Below are positions 46,050 to 56,388 of a DNA stretch of 64,000 bases, in pieces. The stretch's first letter is position 1. Each line of letters starts with the position of its first letter. The DNA comes from VGBV01 sp963813725 (GTDB taxonomy: Bacteria; Actinomycetota; Thermoleophilia; Solirubrobacterales; 70-9). Both the position numbers and the translations under genes were made by a program. Under the pieces are notes generated by a model. That model did not search any database. It had not been told where the DNA came from and saw nothing but the letters and a program-made list of their open reading frames with translations. The stretch lies in NCBI GenBank assembly GCA_963813725.1, contig CAWFAI010000017.1:62001-126000 (forward strand). The letters are read 5' to 3'.

Positions 46050-47237
46050 CTAGCCGACCAGCCGGGCGAAGCGCCGCTTGCCCACCTGCAGCACCCTGCC
46101 CTCGAGCTCGGAACGAGGCACGTCCATGCGCTCCCCCGCCACCGGCTCGCCGTCGAGCTTCACCCCTCCCTGGCCCAGCAGCCGCCGGGCCTCGCTGCTG
46201 GAGACGCCGAAGGCCGCGGCGATCAGCGCCGGCAGGTGGACCTGGCCGTCAGGCGCTCCCTTCTGCCCCTCGAGGCCGTCCAGATGGGCGTCGGGGATGT
46301 CCTCGGGGACCTGCCGCTGCACGTGCACCCGATCGAAGGCTGCCTCGGCGGCCCGCGCCGCCTCCTCGTCGTGGAAGCGCCCGGCAAGGTTGCGCGCCAG
46401 CTCGCGCTTGGCCTCCACGGGGCTGGCGCCGGCGGGCTGCTCTGCGCCCAGCAGCAGCTCGTAGTAGAGCGGCATCACCGAATCGGGCACGCTCATCACC
46501 TTCCCGAAGATCTCCTCCGCGGGCTCCGTTACCCCGACGTAGTTGCCCGATGACTTGCTCATGCGGCGCACCCCGTCCAAGCCGGGGAGGATCGGCATGG
46601 TCATGATCGACTGCTCGGGCACACCGTAGGCGCGCTGGACGTCGCGCGCGAAGAGCAGGTTGAACCTCTGGTCGGTCCCCCCCAGCTCGACGTCCGAGCG
46701 GACGGCGACCGAGTCATAGCCCTGCATGATCGGGTAGAGCAGCTCCAGCGCCGAGATCGGCTCATCGGCCTGCATCCGCTTGGTGAAGTCGTCGCGCTCC
46801 AGCAGCCGGGCGACCGTCGTCTTCCCCACCAGCTCGAACAGCTCGTGTGCCCGCATGTCCAGCCACTCGCTGTTGAAGCGCACCTCGGTGGCATCGCGGT
46901 CGAGCACCTTGAAGGCCTGATCCTGGAAGGTCCTGGCGTTGGCGTCGATCTCCTCGGAGCTCAGGACCGGCCGGCGGCTGTCGCGCCCGCTGGGGTCGCC
47001 GACGCGGGCCGTGTAGTCCCCGATGATCAGCACGACCGTGTGCCCGGCCCGCTGGAACTGCGCGAGCTTGTTGAGGACGACGACGTGGCCGAGGTGAATG
47101 TCGGGAGCCGTCGGGTCTATCCCCAGTTTCACCCTCAGGGGCTTCCCCTCGCCGAGCTGCTCCGCCAGCCTGCCCTGCGGCAGCGCGTCCTCGGCTCCGT
47201 GCTCAAGGACGCCCGCGGTCCCCCTTAGTTCCGTCAT
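46050..47237 (-). CDS. tyrS: Tyrosyl-tRNA synthetase
   Basis: Charges tRNA-Tyr. Class I signatures: HLGHV (HIGH) at about residue 48 in PDIHLGHVVVLNKLAQFQ, and RRMSKSSGNYVG (KMSKS). ELGGTDQRFNLLFARD is the TyrRS ID sequence; the C-terminal S4-like RNA-binding region is RLLGQGGVKLDGEPV. 395 residues from ATG 47237. TAGCAT lies 7 nt upstream, so a leaderless mRNA is likely; no T-box leader is present. Confidence 0.96.
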   Translation of the reverse strand: MTELRGTAGVLEHGAEDALPQGRLAEQLGEGKPLRVKLGIDPTAPDIHLGHVVVLNKLAQFQRAGHTVVLIIGDYTARVGDPSGRDSRRPVLSSEEIDANARTFQDQAFKVLDRDATEVRFNSEWLDMRAHELFELVGKTTVARLLERDDFTKRMQADEPISALELLYPIMQGYDSVAVRSDVELGGTDQRFNLLFARDVQRAYGVPEQSIMTMPILPGLDGVRRMSKSSGNYVGVTEPAEEIFGKVMSVPDSVMPLYYELLLGAEQPAGASPVEAKRELARNLAGRFHDEEAARAAEAAFDRVHVQRQVPEDIPDAHLDGLEGQKGAPDGQVHLPALIAAAFGVSSSEARRLLGQGGVKLDGEPVAGERMDVPRSELEGRVLQVGKRRFARLVG

Positions 47238-47244
47238 AGGGCCA

Positions 47245-47250
47245 ATGCTA
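47245..47250 (-). promoter_or_regulatory. tyrS -10 box
   Basis: TAGCAT on the minus strand, then 7 nt, then the tyrS ATG. No convincing -35. Confidence 0.45.
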
Positions 47251-47425
47251 GACTGCCCCCTCCGCCTGGCCGGGCGCGACCGCGCGTCCGTGTGCCCATA
47301 CGGCACCAAGGCGATGCCACCGTGGCTCCCCGACTCAGGTCCCTGATTCGGGGCCTTGGCCGGGCAACAGTCCGCGTCCGCGCCGCGTCAGAGCATCGCC
47401 GTCGAGCATCGCCTCATAGCACCAC

Positions 47426-50400
47426 ATGACCGACACAGACTTCGACTTTGACTTCGACGTAGACGGGGGGAAGGCCTCGTCCGGGTCGCGCGACCGCGAA
47501 CCAGGCGACCCCGGCGCCGGCAACGGCAGCCGCGGGCGCGGCAACGGCCGCGCGAACCCGCGCGCCTCCGAGGACGCTCCCAAGGGAGGGGGCGGACGCG
47601 ACCCCTTCGACGCCTTGTCTGAGACGGACGAAGACGGCAAGAACGAAGTCACGGAGGCGAACCGCATCGACGGGGAATCCGAGGAAGGCGTGCTGGGCAT
47701 CCGCAGGTTCCGGCCCCGGCGCGACGAGGACAACGGAGGGGCGCCGCCCGCCGAGCGCGACGGCTCCGGCAACGGCAGCGAGCCCAGGTTCCCGCGCGAG
47801 CCCGGCCCCGGCCCGGGCGACCCCGCCGCGCCGGGCGACGATTGGCTCAGCCTCGCCGATGAGGGCGGCGACGGCCTCGACGCGATCGCGCCGCCCGACG
47901 ACGGCCCCGCCGGGCCCAGGACCGTGCGCGAGGGGCGCAACCTCGCACGCGAGGCCCGCCGCCGGGCCACCGGCAAGTCCACCAGCTTCGAGGCGGTCTC
48001 GCCCCCGCGGCCACGCCGCCAGCCCCGCCTGGTCCCAGCGCCCGAGGAGGACTTCGAATCGGTGCTCGAGAGCCAGCCCCAGAAGAGCGGCCTCGCCCGC
48101 CGCGGCTCGGCCGTGGTCTATGGACTGCGCGGGCTGCTCGACCACGGGCGCGAGCGCCTGCACGGCGCGGGCGAGCGCATCAGCCATCTGCGCGAGCACG
48201 TCCCCGGCCGGGTCCCCAGGACCGCGCCGGCGGGCGACGGCTCGGGCCCCCCGCCCCCGCGCCTGCCGAAGCGAATCGGCTCGCGGCGGCCGCGGCGACC
48301 GAAGCCGGGACAGATCAGGAAGCTGCGCATCGCCATCGTCGTCGTCGGCCTCGGGCTGCTGGCGATGGTCTCCGCGGTGTTCGGGATGATGGTCTCGCTC
48401 GCCAGCGACGTGCCCCAGCTGGAGAACAAGGAGCAGTACGCGCAGGCGAAGAACTCCGAGGTGTTCGACTCCGAGGGCCGCAAGATCGGCACCCTGCTCT
48501 CCAACGACCAGCGGATCCTGGTCGAGTCAGAGGACATCTCGCCCTACATCAAGCAGGCCGTGGTCGCGATCGAGGACCAGCGCTTCTACGAGCACCGCGG
48601 CGTCGACTACCAGGGAATCGGGCGCGCCCTGTTCGCCGGCATGATGCCCGGGGGATCCACCCAGGGCGCCTCGACGATCACCCAGCAGTTCGTCAAGAAC
48701 GCGCTCGAGGCGCAGAACAGCCGGACCATCCTCCAGAAGTTCCGCGAGGCGGCGTTCGCCTACCACCTCGAGCGCCAGTGGAACAAGGACAAGATCCTGA
48801 CCCAGTACCTGAACACCATCTATTTCGGCGAGGGCGCCTACGGCATCGAGGCGGCCGCCCGCACCTACTTCGGCAGCCGCTACCCCGGCTGCGGCCGGGG
48901 CGGCGCCGACCCCTGCGCGTCGGAGCTCGCGCCCGAGGAGGCCGCGATGCTGGCCGGCATCATCTCCTCGCCCTCGGCCTACTCACCCCGCGCGAACCCC
49001 AACGACGCGGGTGAGCGGCGCAACCTGGTCCTGCAGAAGATGAACGAGCAGGGCGACATCACCGACGAGGAGTACGAGGAGGCCGCGCGCCAGGCGCTGC
49101 CCGCCGCGTCCGCCATCGAGAAGCCCGAGGTGGACTCCCTCTCCCCCTACTTCACCGACTGGCTGCGCCAGCAGCTCGTGGACAAGTACGGGGCCGGCCG
49201 GGCCTTCGGCGGCGGCCTTGACGTGGTCACGACGCTCGACCTCGACATGCAGGAGGCCGCGGAGTCGGCGGCGTACAACACCCTCGCCGGCATCGAGCCC
49301 ACGGCCTCGGTCGTGGTGATCGACAACAGGACCGGCGGCGTCAAGGCGATGGTCGGCGGCAACGACTTCGAGAAGGAGCCCTTCAACCTGGCGACGAACG
49401 GGCACCGCCAGCCGGGCTCCTCGTTCAAGCCCTTCACCCTGGTCACGGCCTTCCAGAACGGCTTCGGTCCCGGCAGCACCTTCGGCTCCTACCCGCGCGA
49501 GTTCCCGGTCCCGGGCTCGAAGGGCGAGGTCTTCGAGGTGGAGAACTACGACGACACCTACTACGGCACCTCGGACCTGGCCACGGCCACCGTCCACTCC
49601 GACAACTCGATCTTCGCCGAGCTGGGCTTCGGCCCGCAGGGCATGGGGCGCAAGGGCCCGCAGAAGGTCGGCGAGATGGCCGAGCGGATGGGGATCGACG
49701 GCAAGAGCTTCGACACCAACCCCGCCATGATCCTGGGCGGTATCGACCCCGGCGTGACGCCGCTCGAGATGGCCTACGCCTACAGCGCCATCGCACGCGA
49801 CGGGCTTCGCGTCGGCGGCGAGCTGGACTCGAGCCCCGGCCCCAACGAGTCGCTCAGGGACCTGGCCCCGACCGGGATCTCCGAGGTGAAGCTCCCTGAC
49901 GGGGAGTCCCTCGATGGCGGCAAGGACTACAACCAGAAGGAGATGCGCGCGATCCCCGAGGCCGTCGCCGACACGACGCGCACCATCCTGCGCGCGAACG
50001 TCGTCGGCGGGACCGGCGAGCTGGCCCAGACCGGCAGCGACGATGCCTGGGGCAAGACCGGGACCACCGACAACAACGGCGACGCCTGGTTCTGCGGCGG
50101 CACCACCAACTTCACCGCCTGCGTCTGGGTCGGCCACGCGCAGACGAACACCCCGATGGAGACCGAGTACAACGGAGGGCCCGTGGACGGCGGCACCTTC
50201 CCGGCGCTCATCTGGAGCCAGGTGATGCAGGCCTGCGAGGAGATCTTCTCCCAGAACGAGAAGGAAGATGGTGATGACGACGGCGAGGACGACGGCGATG
50301 ACGACAGCTCGTCCTCGAGCGGCGGCGGCTACGTCCCGCAGACATCGAGCGGCAGCTCCTCCTCGCCCTCCGGCTCATCCGGTGGCGGCGGCGGGCGGGG

Positions 50401-50483
50401 GCGGGGCCGGCAACTCCGCGCCGGCGCCCAGCGCCCCGGCGGCGCCCGCCCCGACGGGCGGCACCGGCGGCACCGGCCTCTAG
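47426..50483 (+). CDS. Class A penicillin-binding protein, frameshifted at the 3' end
   Basis: Bifunctional peptidoglycan glycosyltransferase/transpeptidase. Residues 1-290 are a disordered cytosolic region (DFDFDFDVDG, Gly/Asp/Arg rich), then a membrane helix (IAIVVVGLGLLAMVSAVFGM). The GT51 domain has catalytic EDQRFYEHRG and STITQQFVKN; the transpeptidase has SxxK in RQPGSSFKPF, SDN in VHSDNSIFAE, and KTGT in WGKTGTTDNN. The Asp/Ser/Gly tail shifts frame near 50380-50410 and should end GNSAPAPSAPAAPAPTGGTG and stop at 50483, about 1,019 residues. It is divergent from tyrS. Confidence 0.93.
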
Positions 50484-50510
50484 GGTCCGGGCCCACGCCG
50501 CGAGCCGGGC

Positions 50511-51101
50511 CTACGGCGCGATCCAGGGGCGCGACGCGAAGCGGCTGCCCGCCGCGCAGTAGCGCCACGGCAGGTCCATGCCCTTGCTGATCCCGACCCT
50601 GGGACCGCTCAGGACCTGCGGCCGCGGGCCGTCGGGCTCGCGCAGCTCGAAGGGCGGCGCGGTGACGGCCGCGCCGTTCAGGTCGAGTCCCACCGCCAGG
50701 GCCTCCGTCAGCTTGCCGGGGCCCGAGCAGAGTTCGTCCGGGCGGCCCCGGCGCTCGCGCATCAGCTCGATGCCCTCGGTGGGCTCGAGCGCGCGGATCA
50801 GCACGGCGGCGGCGCTGCCCTCGGGCTCGGCGACCGCGTTCAGCAGGCTGTGGATGCCGTAGGAGAGGTAGACGTACGCGACCCCCGGAGGCCCGAACAG
50901 GACCTCGTTGCGGGCCGTGAGGCCGCCGAACGCGTGACACGCCGGGTCGCTGGCGTCGTAGGCCTCGGTCTCGACGATCACACCCGCGGTCGGGCCGACG
51001 GCCAGGGTGCAGCCGATCAGGTCCGGGGCCACCTCGTGCACCGAGCGATCGAAGAAGCTGCGATCGAGCGCGGCGCCCCGCCCGGTCGCGGCACCGCTCA
51101 C
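50511..51101 (-). CDS. 3-methyladenine DNA glycosylase, Mpg/AAG type
   Basis: Removes alkylated purines from DNA by flipping the base. The AAG fold signature is VHEVAPDLIGCTLAVG, VIVETEAYDASDPACHAFGG, NEVLFGPPGVAYVYLSYGIH and LCSGPGKLTEALAV. 196 residues from GTG 51101, which overlaps the argH stop as GTGA; this start matches the family better than longer readings into argH. An unusual partner for argH but part of the same coupled run. Confidence 0.9.
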   Translation of the reverse strand: MSGAATGRGAALDRSFFDRSVHEVAPDLIGCTLAVGPTAGVIVETEAYDASDPACHAFGGLTARNEVLFGPPGVAYVYLSYGIHSLLNAVAEPEGSAAAVLIRALEPTEGIELMRERRGRPDELCSGPGKLTEALAVGLDLNGAAVTAPPFELREPDGPRPQVLSGPRVGISKGMDLPWRYCAAGSRFASRPWIAP

Positions 51102-52483
51102 GCGCGCAGGTCGGCGAGGCTTTGCCGCGCCTCGTCCAGCTGCTCGCCCAGCCGCGCCGACGAGGTGCCGCCCGCCGACACCTTCGCCTCCAGCGTGCCT
51201 CCCTCGCGCAGCGCCTCGCGCAGGCGCTCGCGCGCCCCCTCGGGGACGCCGTCCATCTCGGCGTCGTCCAGCTCGGAAAGGCGCTTGCCGGCATCGACCG
51301 CCGTCCGCACCAGCCCGGCGACGACGCCGTGGGCTTCGCGGAAGGGCACGCCGTCTGCCACCAGCACGTCCGCGAGGTCGGTGGCGGCCAGCATCTCGTC
51401 CCCTGAGGCCTCGGCCAGGCGCTCGCGGTTGAAGCTGAGCCCGCCCATCATTCGGGCGGCGGCGGCGAGGCACACCTCGAGGTTGTCGATGGCGTCGAAC
51501 AGGGGCTCCTTGTCCTCCTGCATGTCCTTGCTGTAGGCGAGCGGCAGGGCGTGCATCGTTCCCAGCAGGCTGGCGAGCGAGGAGGCGACGCGGGGCGCCT
51601 TGCCGCGCAGCAGCTCGGCCGCGTCCGGGTTCTTCTTCTGCGGCATGATGCTCGAGCCCGAGGCGAAGGAGTCCGCGGGCTCGCAGAAGCCGAACTCGCT
51701 GCTGGACCAGAGCACTATCTCGGAGCCCAGCCGCGACAGGTGCATCGCGCAGACAGAAGCCGCATACAGGTAGTCGAGCGCGAAGTCGCGGTTGGAGACC
51801 GCGTCGAGTGAGTTCGGGTGGGGCCGGTCGAAGCCAAGCTCGGCCGCGAGGGCGTCGCGGTCCAGGTCCCAGTTGAGGCCGGCCAGCGCGCCTGAGCCGG
51901 CGGGCATGTCGCCGGTGGACTCGGCGACCAGGAAGAAGCGTCGCGCGTCGCGGAAGAACATCCAGAAGTAGGCGAGCAGATGGTGGCCCAGGTAGACCGG
52001 CTGGGCGCGCTGGAGGTGCGTGTAGGCGGGCGCGGCCCAGTCCCGATGGGACTCGGCGAGATCGATCAGCGTCGTCATCAGCTCCTCGAGCAGGGCGATG
52101 GCGCGCGCCGAATGGGCCCTGACCAGCAGCGCCAGATCGGTCGCGACCTGGTCGTTCCGCGAGCGAGCGGTGTGGATCTTGCCGCCGACCGGGCCGACCA
52201 CCTCGGTCAGGCGCCGCTCGACCGCCATGTGGATGTCCTCGTCGGACTCCGAGAACTCGAACTCGTCGCGCTCGAGCTCGCCCGCCACCGCGTCGAGGCC
52301 CTCGAGCAGCGTCCGCTGCTCGGAATCGTCGAGCACGCCGAGCCGCGCCAGCGCCCCCACGTGCGCGCGCGACTGCTCGATGTCGAACGGCGCCAGACGC
52401 CGGTCGAACGAGATCGAGGAGTTGATCCTGCGGAACAGGGGGTCCTGCTCTTCTGCGAAGCGCGAGGGTCCGGAATCGGTCAT
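51098..52483 (-). CDS. argH: Argininosuccinate lyase
   Basis: Last step of arginine synthesis: cleaves argininosuccinate to arginine and fumarate. Fumarase/aspartase signature GSSIMPQKKNPD, plus AHTHLQRAQPV-type YTHLQRAQPVYLGHH and NSLDAVSNRDFALDYL. 461 residues from ATG 52483. Its other arg genes are not in the window. Coupled to the mpg gene by a 4-bp overlap. Confidence 0.97.
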   Translation of the reverse strand: MTDSGPSRFAEEQDPLFRRINSSISFDRRLAPFDIEQSRAHVGALARLGVLDDSEQRTLLEGLDAVAGELERDEFEFSESDEDIHMAVERRLTEVVGPVGGKIHTARSRNDQVATDLALLVRAHSARAIALLEELMTTLIDLAESHRDWAAPAYTHLQRAQPVYLGHHLLAYFWMFFRDARRFFLVAESTGDMPAGSGALAGLNWDLDRDALAAELGFDRPHPNSLDAVSNRDFALDYLYAASVCAMHLSRLGSEIVLWSSSEFGFCEPADSFASGSSIMPQKKNPDAAELLRGKAPRVASSLASLLGTMHALPLAYSKDMQEDKEPLFDAIDNLEVCLAAAARMMGGLSFNRERLAEASGDEMLAATDLADVLVADGVPFREAHGVVAGLVRTAVDAGKRLSELDDAEMDGVPEGARERLREALREGGTLEAKVSAGGTSSARLGEQLDEARQSLADLRA

Positions 52484-52493
52484 CTCGGCCAGT

Positions 52494-53663
52494 CTAGGAG
52501 GGGTCGCCCAGCGCGCCGGCGAGCGCCGTGCATACCCGCTCCACCTGCCCCTCGGTCATCGAGCCGAAGAAGGGCAGCGCCAGCGACCGGGCCGCGACGG
52601 CCTCGGCCACCGGGAACTCTCCGCCCCCAAAGCCGAATCGCTCCTTGTAGGGAGGCATCGTGTGGATGCAGGGCAGATAGGCCTTGGAGGGGATCCCAGC
52701 AGCCGCCAGCGCCTCGACCACGGCCCCGCGGTCGGCCGCCTTCGGCAGCTGCACGGGATAGACGAACCAGCTGCGCTGCTCGTCGCCGCGGTCGGCGCAG
52801 GGCAGCACCAATCCGTCGGGATCCCCCTCCCCGGCGGCGGCCGCGCCGGCTGCCGAGAGAGCCTCGGCGTAGCCGGCCGCCACCTCGGATCGGGCCGAGA
52901 GCAGCTCGTCGAGCCGCTCGACCTGGGCGATCCCGAGCGCCGCCTGCACGTCCGTCATCCGGTAGTTGAAGCCGAGGACGGGGTGGTCTATCTCGGACAT
53001 GTCGGCCGAGCGTCCCTGGTTGCGCACGCTTCGCACGCTCGCGGCCATCTTCTCCCCCGCGGGAACGAGGACGCCCCCCTCCCCCGTCGTCATCTGCTTG
53101 TTCGCGTAGAAGGCGAAGGCGGCCGCATGTCCCGCCGTGCCGATCGCGCGGCCCTCGGAGTCCACGGCGCCGAGTGCCTGGCAGGCGTCTTCGAGGATCG
53201 GGATCTCGCGCCCGTCGGCGATGCGCTCGAGCGCGATCAGGTCGGCCGGGTAGCCGAAGATATGGACGGGCAGCAGGCCGGCCGTGCGCTCGCCGGCGGC
53301 GGCCTCGGCGGCGGCGGGGTCGATGTTGAGCGTGACGGGGTCGATGTCGCAGAAGACGGGCGTCGCGCCCTCGTAGAGCAGGCAGTTGGACGATGCGACG
53401 AAGCTGAAGGGAGTCGTCAGCACCTCGTCCCCCTCGCCCCACCCCAGCTCCCTGACGCCGAGGTGAAGCGCGGCGGTGCCGCTGGAGACCGCCACCGCGT
53501 CGTCGCTGCCCAGCCAGTTCGCGAACTCGCGCTCGAACTCGTCCAGCTTCGGGCCCAGCGAGAGCCGGCCCGAGCGCAGAACCTCGAGCACCAGCTCCTC
53601 CTCGCGCTCGCTCAGGTCAGGTCGTGCGAGCGGTATCGGCTCGTCCACGATCACGCTCCGCAT
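52494..53663 (-). CDS. DegT/DnrJ/EryC1/StrS-family aminotransferase
   Basis: PLP-dependent enzyme of the sugar aminotransferase group. The PLP lysine is in AFYANKQMTTGEGG; DACQALGA and the N-terminal IPLARPDLSEREEELVLEVL are typical. 389 residues from ATG 53663; the start overlaps the cimA 3' end by 47 bp, so a later GTG is possible. Substrate unknown (an activated keto-sugar for surface polysaccharide is usual). Confidence 0.9.
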   Translation of the reverse strand: MRSVIVDEPIPLARPDLSEREEELVLEVLRSGRLSLGPKLDEFEREFANWLGSDDAVAVSSGTAALHLGVRELGWGEGDEVLTTPFSFVASSNCLLYEGATPVFCDIDPVTLNIDPAAAEAAAGERTAGLLPVHIFGYPADLIALERIADGREIPILEDACQALGAVDSEGRAIGTAGHAAAFAFYANKQMTTGEGGVLVPAGEKMAASVRSVRNQGRSADMSEIDHPVLGFNYRMTDVQAALGIAQVERLDELLSARSEVAAGYAEALSAAGAAAAGEGDPDGLVLPCADRGDEQRSWFVYPVQLPKAADRGAVVEALAAAGIPSKAYLPCIHTMPPYKERFGFGGGEFPVAEAVAARSLALPFFGSMTEGQVERVCTALAGALGDPS

Positions 53664-55231
53664 GAGGTTGGAAGGCGTACTCCAGCGAGTCGACGAGGGC
53701 CTCCCAGGAGGCCTCGATGATGTTCTCCGAGACCCCGATCGAGCCCCACTCGCGCTCGCCGTCCGAGGAGTCCAAGAGCACGCGGGTCACCGACCCCGTG
53801 CCGTGGTGCTCGTCGAGGATGCGCACCTTGTAGTTCGTCAGCTCGATGTCGGCCAGGTGCGGGTGGCGGTCGGTGATCGCGTCCCGCAGCGCGGTGTCCA
53901 GGGCGTTGATCGGGCCGTTGCCCTCGGCGGTGCGCACGTAGCGCTCCCCCTCCACCCAGACCTTGATCGTCGCCTCGGTCTGGACCTTGCCGTCCTCGCG
54001 CTTCTCGGTGATGACGCGGAATCCCTCGAGCTTGAACAGCGGCTCATAGCTGCCGGCCTCGCGGCGCAGCAGCAGCTCGAAGGACGCGGGCGCCGCCTCG
54101 TACTGGTAGCCGCGGTGCTCGCGCTCCTTCAGGGCCCGCAGCGCACGCGCCGCCTCCTCGTCATCCAGCGGGACGCCCGCCTGCTCGGCGCGGCTCCGCA
54201 CGGTGCCCTTGCCCGAGAGCTCGCTGACGACCATCTCGCGCTGATTGCCGACGTGGGCGGGATCCATGTGCTCGAAGGTGCGAACGTCGGCTTTGACGCC
54301 GGCCACGTGCATCCCTCCCTTGTGGGCGAAGGCGTTGCGGCCAACGTAGGGCTGGTCGGGGTCGGGCGTGACGTTCAGCAGCTCATCGACGAAGTGAGCC
54401 GTCTCGGTCAGCCGCGCGAGCTGCTCGGGGGTGACGCATTTGTAGCCCAGCTTCAGCTGCAGGGCGGGCAGGATCGAGGTCAGGTTGGCGTTGCCCGTGC
54501 GCTCGCCGATGCCGTTGATCGTGCCCTGCACCAGCGACGCGCCCTCCGCCACGGCGGCGAGCGAGTTGGCGACCCCGCACTCGAGGTCGTTGTGGGTGTG
54601 GATGCCGACGGGGGTCTCAAGTACCTCGACGACGTCCCGCGTCGCCTCGGCGACCTGGCCGGGGAGGCTGGCGCCGTTGGTGTCGCAGAGGGTGAGGTTC
54701 TCGGCGCCCGCGCTCGGCGGCGGCGCGGAGGCACTCGAGCGCGTACCCGGGGTCGTCGCGCCAGCCGTCGAAGAAGTGCTCGGCGTCGTAGATGACGCGT
54801 TTGCCGGCCGCGCGCAGGAAGGCGACCGAGTCGCCGATCATCGCCAGGTTCTCCTCGGGGCTGACCTTGGTGACCTTGTCAAGGTGCAGCTTCCAGGTCT
54901 TCCCCACCAGGGTCACGACCGGGGCGAATCCCCCGGCCAGGATCCCGAGGGCCTCGTCGTCCTCTGCGGCGACGTCGCGGCGCCGGGTCATGCCGAACGC
55001 GCAGACCGATGCCTGCCGCAGCTCCACCTCGGCCAGCATCTCGAACAGCTCGCGCTCCTTCGGGTTCGAGCCCGGGAAGCCGGCCTCGATCAGCTGCACG
55101 CCCAGCTCGTCCAGCTTGCGGACCACGCGCACCTTCTCCTGCGCCGACAGCGACATGCCCTGTCCCTGCATGCCGTCGCGCAAGGTCGTGTCGTAGAGGA
55201 GTACCTGTCGCTGTCCCTCTTGCTGTTCCAT
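53617..55231 (-). CDS. cimA: Citramalate synthase, frameshifted
   Basis: Condenses pyruvate and acetyl-CoA to (R)-citramalate, the start of the threonine-independent isoleucine route. N-terminal VLLYDTTLRDGMQGQGMSLS and FPGSNPKERELFEMLAEVEL fit the CimA branch rather than LeuA. The frame breaks near 54700-54716 and continues AENLTLCDTNGASLPGQVAE, GIHTHNDLECGVANSLAAV (metal His pair) and the C-terminal regulatory domain. ATG 55231 is preferred over a GTG 12 nt upstream because of an AGGAAG site. About 538 residues. Confidence 0.9.
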
Positions 55232-55382
55232 AGATGGGTTCACTTCCTAGGTTCGGGGTTCAGGTCCGGCGCCTGGGAGATGCCTCCCAACCGCCCAAGT
55301 GAGACGGCTCGCGCCGCCCGCCGCGGTCACCGCCCCTAGGCGGTCGCGACCCCCGTAATTCGCTCGATCCTCCCGGAAGCAG
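55232..55382 (-). other. ilvE-cimA spacer with possible leader peptide
   Basis: 150 nt. A GTG overlapping the ilvE stop opens a 16-codon frame, VTASGRIERITGVATA, preceded by no clear signal and ending in the loop of an ACCGCC/GGCGGT hairpin. It might be an Ile/Thr-sensitive leader for cimA, but evidence is slight. No other feature seen. Confidence 0.25.
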
Positions 55383-56369
55383 TCACGATGGCTCCCCGAC
55401 CTCCTCGGCCTCGACTTGGCCGGGCTCGGGCTGGGGCGGCGCCTCTCCGGTCGGCTCGCCGACCGGGTCGAGCCACTCGAGGTACTCCTCGGCGCGGCCG
55501 TGCAGCGCGTCCTCGAACTTGGCCTGGATGGCCCTGGTGATCTCGCCGGGGCCGCCCAGGTCATGGTCGTCCACCTCGCGGATCGGCACCAGCTCGGCGG
55601 CGGTGCCGGTGAGGAAGATCTCGTCGGCCAGGTAGAGCTCGGCGCGCGCAACGTCGCGCTCGACGACGGGATAGCCGAGGTCCTCGGCTATCTGCATCAC
55701 CGACTTGCGGCTGACGCCGTCCAGGATCGAGGCAACGTGCGGCGGCGTCACGATCTTCCCCTCGCTGATCACGAAGATGTTCTCGCCCGAGCCCTCGCAG
55801 ACGAAGCCCCGCTCGTCCAGCATGATGGCCTCGTCATAGCCGGCCTTGGCCGACTCGGTCTTGGCGAGGATCGAGTTCAGGTACTGGCCGGAAGCCTTCG
55901 CGTGCGGGATCAGGCCGGCCGGCGAGATCCGGCGCCAGGAGCTGACCTTGGCTCGGATGCCCTTCTGCTTGCCCTCCTCGCCGAGGTAGGCGCCCCAGGG
56001 CCAGACCGCGACGATCACCTCCACGGGCGCGCTCTGCGCATACAGCCCCATCTCGCCGTAGCCGCGGAAGGCGAGCGGGCGGATGTAGCAGGAGCGCAGG
56101 CCGTTGCGGCGGATCAGCTCCTTGGTCGCTTCGCCGATCTCATCGAGCGAGTAGTCGAGGGGAAGGTAATAGAGGTCCGCCGACTTCTTCAGCCGCTCGA
56201 GGTGGTCGCGGTGGCGGAAGATCGCGGGGCCCTTGGCCTCGGTGTCGTAGCAGCGAACCCCCTCGAAGACGCCGGTCCCGTAGTGGAGGCCGTGCGTGAG
56301 CACGTGGACGTTGGCCTCGTCCCAGGCCACGAACTCGCCGTTCTTCCAGATCAGCTCGACCTTCTCCAT
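55383..56369 (-). CDS. ilvE: Branched-chain amino acid aminotransferase
   Basis: Transaminates leucine, isoleucine and valine with 2-oxoglutarate. Fold IV PLP enzyme: PLP lysine in LIPHAKASGQYLNSILAKTE, substrate loop GYGEMGLYAQ, and DEAIMLDERGFVCEGSGENIF. 328 residues from ATG 56369, with a Pro/Glu tail of about 25 residues beyond the family end. Between leuB and cimA in the leucine/isoleucine run. Confidence 0.95.
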   Translation of the reverse strand: MEKVELIWKNGEFVAWDEANVHVLTHGLHYGTGVFEGVRCYDTEAKGPAIFRHRDHLERLKKSADLYYLPLDYSLDEIGEATKELIRRNGLRSCYIRPLAFRGYGEMGLYAQSAPVEVIVAVWPWGAYLGEEGKQKGIRAKVSSWRRISPAGLIPHAKASGQYLNSILAKTESAKAGYDEAIMLDERGFVCEGSGENIFVISEGKIVTPPHVASILDGVSRKSVMQIAEDLGYPVVERDVARAELYLADEIFLTGTAAELVPIREVDDHDLGGPGEITRAIQAKFEDALHGRAEEYLEWLDPVGEPTGEAPPQPEPGQVEAEEVGEPS

Positions 56370-56388
56370 CGCGACCAAGTATGCCCGA

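Noticed and set aside
47238..47425. T-box riboswitch upstream of tyrS
   Set aside because: The -10 box is 7 nt from the ATG, leaving no leader, and no T-box motif is present.
50520..50545. Near match to the repeat core (GACGCGAAGCGG) at the mpg 3' end
   Set aside because: It has neither the full core nor complementary arms; likely coincidence of coding sequence.
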